Shown: piece by piece, positions 46,137 to 48,405 of the stretch
How positions within the stretch are numbered: position 1 is the stretch's first letter
Layout of the letters: each line of letters opens with the position of its first letter
Origin: Flavobacteriales bacterium
GTDB lineage: Bacteria > Bacteroidota > Bacteroidia > NS11-12g > UBA955
NCBI GenBank assembly: GCA_947463125.1
Contig: CANHQZ010000014.1
Coordinates: 1-48,405 of the forward strand
Direction of reading: 5' to 3'
DNA: 48,405 nucleotides
Program-made: the position numbers and the translations under genes
The notes under the pieces: model-generated
What the model saw: only the letters and a program-made list of their open reading frames with translations
What the model was told of the DNA's origin: nothing
Database searches by the model: none

Positions 46137-46862
46137 GTGACAGACCGCACCGTCATCATACCCACATACAACGAAATCGAGAACATCGAAGCCATGGTAC
46201 ACAAGGTTATGGGCCTGGAACCTGCATTTCACTTATTGGTAGTAGATGACAACTCACCGGATGGAACCTCAGACAAGGTAGCATTGCTGCAAAAAGAGTA
46301 TACTGACCGACTGCACCTGCTTAAGCGCAAGGGGAAAGCAGGACTGGGAACCGCTTACATTGCGGGTTTTAAATGGTGTCTGGAACGTGACTACCGGTAT
46401 ATCTGCGAAATGGATTGTGATTTTAGCCACAATCCCGATGATTTGAACCGACTGGTTTCTGCGTGTGCTGATGGTGCTGACATGGCCGTGGGAAGCCGTT
46501 ATGCAGGCGGGGTAGTAAATGTGGTAAACTGGCCGATGGGAAGGGTGCTGATGAGCTATTATGCCAGTAAGTATGTTCGCATTGTAACAGGTTTGCGCGT
46601 GGCGGATTCTACCGCAGGATTCGTTTGCTATTCGCGAAACGTTCTGGAACAGATCGGGCTGGACCGTATCAAGTTCAAGGGGTATGCTTTCCAGATTGAA
46701 ATGAAATTCAGGACCTGGAAAAAAGGCTTTAAGATCCAGGAAGTTCCCATCATATTCACAGACCGCACGCTGGGTGTGAGCAAGATGAGCACCAAGATTT
46801 TCAGAGAAGCCTTGTTTGGCGTAATGGAACTGCGTCTGAAAAGCATGTTCGGCCGTTTATAG
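46137..46862 (+). CDS. Polyprenol-phosphate mannosyltransferase-like GT2 (DPM1 type)
   Basis: A 241-aa family 2 glycosyltransferase resembling DPM1. It has IIPTYNEIENIEAMV near residue 7, VVDDNSPDGTSD near 35 with the nucleotide-binding Asp, GKAGLGTAYIAGFKWCL near 66, the metal motif EMDCDFSHNPDD near 91 and ADSTAGFVCYSRNVL near 156. It lacks C-terminal membrane helices, so it would be peripheral at the inner membrane. It may load a sugar onto a polyprenyl phosphate carrier; the sugar is not certain. The start appears to be GTG, and the divergent phosphatase begins only 33 bp away. Confidence 0.9.
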   Translation: MTDRTVIIPTYNEIENIEAMVHKVMGLEPAFHLLVVDDNSPDGTSDKVALLQKEYTDRLHLLKRKGKAGLGTAYIAGFKWCLERDYRYICEMDCDFSHNPDDLNRLVSACADGADMAVGSRYAGGVVNVVNWPMGRVLMSYYASKYVRIVTGLRVADSTAGFVCYSRNVLEQIGLDRIKFKGYAFQIEMKFRTWKKGFKIQEVPIIFTDRTLGVSKMSTKIFREALFGVMELRLKSMFGRL

Positions 46863-46924
46863 GCCTGAATTGCGCCTGCCTGCCAATTTTATCATACAAA
46901 TTCTCAAAACGGCATTTAATTGCC

Positions 46925-46932
46925 TAACTTTG
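46925..46932 (+). promoter_or_regulatory. -7 element upstream of corA
   Basis: TAACTTTG fits TAnnTTTG, 44 bp before the ATG at 46977. No TTG lies at the expected -33 distance. It overlaps the first codons of the long open frame and therefore argues against the TTG start at 46920. Confidence 0.45.
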
Positions 46933-46976
46933 CGCCCACATTCGCTGAATGGACGGAGACAGTAGTCGATATTATC

Positions 46977-47927
46977 ATGCTGAGGGTTTATTACAGAAGG
47001 CAGAATCGCGTGCACAAGGTGCAGGCTCTTTCCCAACTGGAAAGCCAGGAAGATATTATCTGGATTGACCTACAAAACCCCACCCCCGCTGAAATCAGCG
47101 ATGTGGAAGCACACTTCGAATTTAAGTTTCAAAGCCGTCAGCAACAGCTGGAGATTGAGAGTTCATCGCGCTATTTTGAAACCGATGATGAAATTATTGC
47201 CAACAGCAACTTCCTGAAATTTGACAACAGCGGCGAGGCATTTATTTCGCATGCAGTTTCATTTATTCTTCAGGGTGATGTGCTTTTCACCTATCGTGAT
47301 GCCGATCTGGGCACTTTCTCGGATTGTGTGAAAAAAATAAAAATGTCAGGCAGATTATTCCACAGCGGAAAACAAATCATGACTTCCCTGCTGGAAACCG
47401 ACGTTGACAATGACGCTGACTTGCTGGAAAACCTCGGCAGGCAAGTAGGTAAACTCAGCAGAGAATTGACCTTTGACAAGGGACCCGACGAGGATGTACT
47501 GCTGACTATTTCCCGTTTGCAGGAATTGACGATGGTGATCCGCCAGAACGTAATTGATAAACAACGCGTGCTCTCAGCCATTTTGAAAAGCCAGGAGTTT
47601 GTGGGCGAAGAATACGAGAGGCTGCGCGTAGTTATTAAAGATATCAATTCACTGATCGAACACACCAAATTCAATTTTGAGCGACTGGAATACATGCAGA
47701 ATACATTCCTGGGTTTGATTAACATTGAGCAGAACAAAATCATTAAGATATTTACGGTAGCCTCGGTAATTTTCATGCCACCCACGCTGATTGCCAGCAT
47801 ATACGGTATGAATTTCAAGTTTACCGAAGAGTTTGACTGGCGCTATGGCTTCTGGTTTGCCATAGGCCTGATGGTATTGTCATCCATCTCTACCCTATTC
47901 TTCTTCCGCCGCAGGGGTTGGCTGTAA
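46977..47927 (+). CDS. corA: CorA-type magnesium/cobalt transporter
   Basis: A 316-aa CorA-family channel for Mg2+ and perhaps other divalent cations. It has a long cytosolic N-terminal domain rich in helices, two C-terminal membrane helices and the signature YGMNF (GMN at 277-279) before the last helix. The basic end (FFRRRGWL) follows the positive-inside rule. The start was chosen at ATG 46977 because the upstream part overlaps a promoter element. Confidence 0.94.
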   Translation: MLRVYYRRQNRVHKVQALSQLESQEDIIWIDLQNPTPAEISDVEAHFEFKFQSRQQQLEIESSSRYFETDDEIIANSNFLKFDNSGEAFISHAVSFILQGDVLFTYRDADLGTFSDCVKKIKMSGRLFHSGKQIMTSLLETDVDNDADLLENLGRQVGKLSRELTFDKGPDEDVLLTISRLQELTMVIRQNVIDKQRVLSAILKSQEFVGEEYERLRVVIKDINSLIEHTKFNFERLEYMQNTFLGLINIEQNKIIKIFTVASVIFMPPTLIASIYGMNFKFTEEFDWRYGFWFAIGLMVLSSISTLFFFRRRGWL

Positions 47928-47959
47928 AACAGTATTCCCTTATTAATTGTTAGTTTAAC

Positions 47960-48405
47960 ATGTTGTGGGTCAGCATGTGCGTTTTGTTTTTTTCCGGTAA
48001 TACTGAGATTATTACCATCCGCAATACGTATAAATTGGCTGTGGAGCAATCTGCCAAAGCGGATGAGCTGGTTAAGATTACGAAAAGTTATGGCAACAAT
48101 GCCGTTGTTTTGGCGTATCACGCTACAGGCAAAGCCCTTCAGGCCAAGCATGGATGGAATCCGGCAAATCGATTTTCACTGGGTAAAGAAGCGGCAGCCT
48201 TGTTAAATAAGGCTGTTTCCTCATCTCCCCAGAATCTGGAAGTGCGTTTTTTGCGATTCAGTTTTGAAAGCCGCGCCCCATCTATTTTAGGCATAACCTA
48301 CCACACAAAGGAAGATAAAGCCTGGATTATGTCTCATCTTGATAAAAAGCACCCTATCTGGGATGTGATGAAGGTTTTTTTGAAGGAGTGCGATTTACTG
48401 AGTGA
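47960..48405 (+). CDS. Conserved-looking secreted protein, unrecognised (partial, 3' end beyond window)
   Basis: An open frame from ATG 47960 runs to the window end without a stop (148 codons plus 2 nt). It starts with a short hydrophobic stretch (MLWVSMCVLFFSGNTE) that could be a signal peptide. The body is helical and charged, with stretches LAVEQSAKADELVKITKSYG, YHATGKALQAKHGWNP, LEVRFLRFSFESRAPSILG and KEDKAWIMSHLDKKHP. It resembles conserved Bacteroidota hypothetical proteins in style; no function is known. It is on the same strand as corA, 32 bp downstream. Confidence 0.72.
   Translation, partial: MLWVSMCVLFFSGNTEIITIRNTYKLAVEQSAKADELVKITKSYGNNAVVLAYHATGKALQAKHGWNPANRFSLGKEAAALLNKAVSSSPQNLEVRFLRFSFESRAPSILGITYHTKEDKAWIMSHLDKKHPIWDVMKVFLKECDLLS

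Noticed and set aside
45603-46232. Longer 209-codon form of the GmhB-like phosphatase
   Set aside because: The extra N-terminal part overlaps the divergent glycosyltransferase and does not resemble HAD proteins; ATG 46103 puts the DxD motif at the usual place.

Overview
The window comes from a member of the Bacteroidota. The evidence is independent of any single gene. The partial 16S rRNA 5' end has Bacteroidota-like sequence. Promoters fit the phylum's TTG-N19/20-TAnnTTTG pattern. Genes lack Shine-Dalgarno sequences. The window encodes PorQ of the type IX secretion system, an S46 dipeptidyl-peptidase and a TonB-dependent receptor. Finer placement is not possible from what is visible. Almost all of the sequence is chromosomal housekeeping DNA. 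I see no CRISPR array, insertion sequence, phage gene, tRNA or obvious recently transferred segment.

Layout. (1) 1-521: the 5' end of a 16S rRNA gene reading leftward off the window, preceded by two tandem and apparently duplicated rRNA promoters. (2) 522-7789, minus strand: carA-eno, a small membrane-protein ORF, then plsY-clpS-scoA-rdgB-queA packed with 1-4 bp gaps or overlaps and aimed at the rRNA gene; terC lies upstream. (3) 7797-10691, plus strand: an S46 dipeptidyl-peptidase, then an overlapping rhodanese-thioredoxin pair, ending in a bidirectional hairpin terminator. (4) 10709-27726, minus strand: the complete str-S10-spc-alpha supercluster, rpsL to rplQ, with fusA, secY, infA and rpoA and without tuf, adk or map. 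rpmJ (38 aa) is present. (5) 27819-30934, plus: an LtaS/MdoB-type membrane phosphotransferase and a two-domain DUF1573 protein. (6) 30940-34555, minus: yebC, then a TonB receptor preceded by a small membrane-anchored protein. (7) 34642-36608, plus: thiolase and truA. (8) 36586-43789, minus: a giant secreted protein of unknown function (about 1506 aa), tpiA, cmk and porQ. (9) 43892-48405, mostly plus: ribF, an M23 peptidase, a GmhB-type phosphatase (minus), a DPM1-like glycosyltransferase, corA and the start of an unrecognised secreted protein.

How the genes work together: the core is the translation machinery (ribosomal proteins, EF-G, IF-1, the 16S rRNA promoters, QueA and TruA tRNA modification), the RNA polymerase alpha subunit and the Sec channel. 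Around it are glycolysis (Eno, TpiA), nucleotide metabolism (CarA, Cmk, RdgB), flavin synthesis, phospholipid synthesis (PlsY) and envelope functions (PorQ, TonB receptor, M23 peptidase, LtaS-like enzyme). The best candidates for undescribed biology are the ~1506-aa secreted protein at 36586-41106, the small protein paired with the TonB receptor, the palindrome in the terC/S46 divergent promoter, and the M23 peptidase with a Tyr/Arg-rich tail. None amounts to a demonstrated new system.
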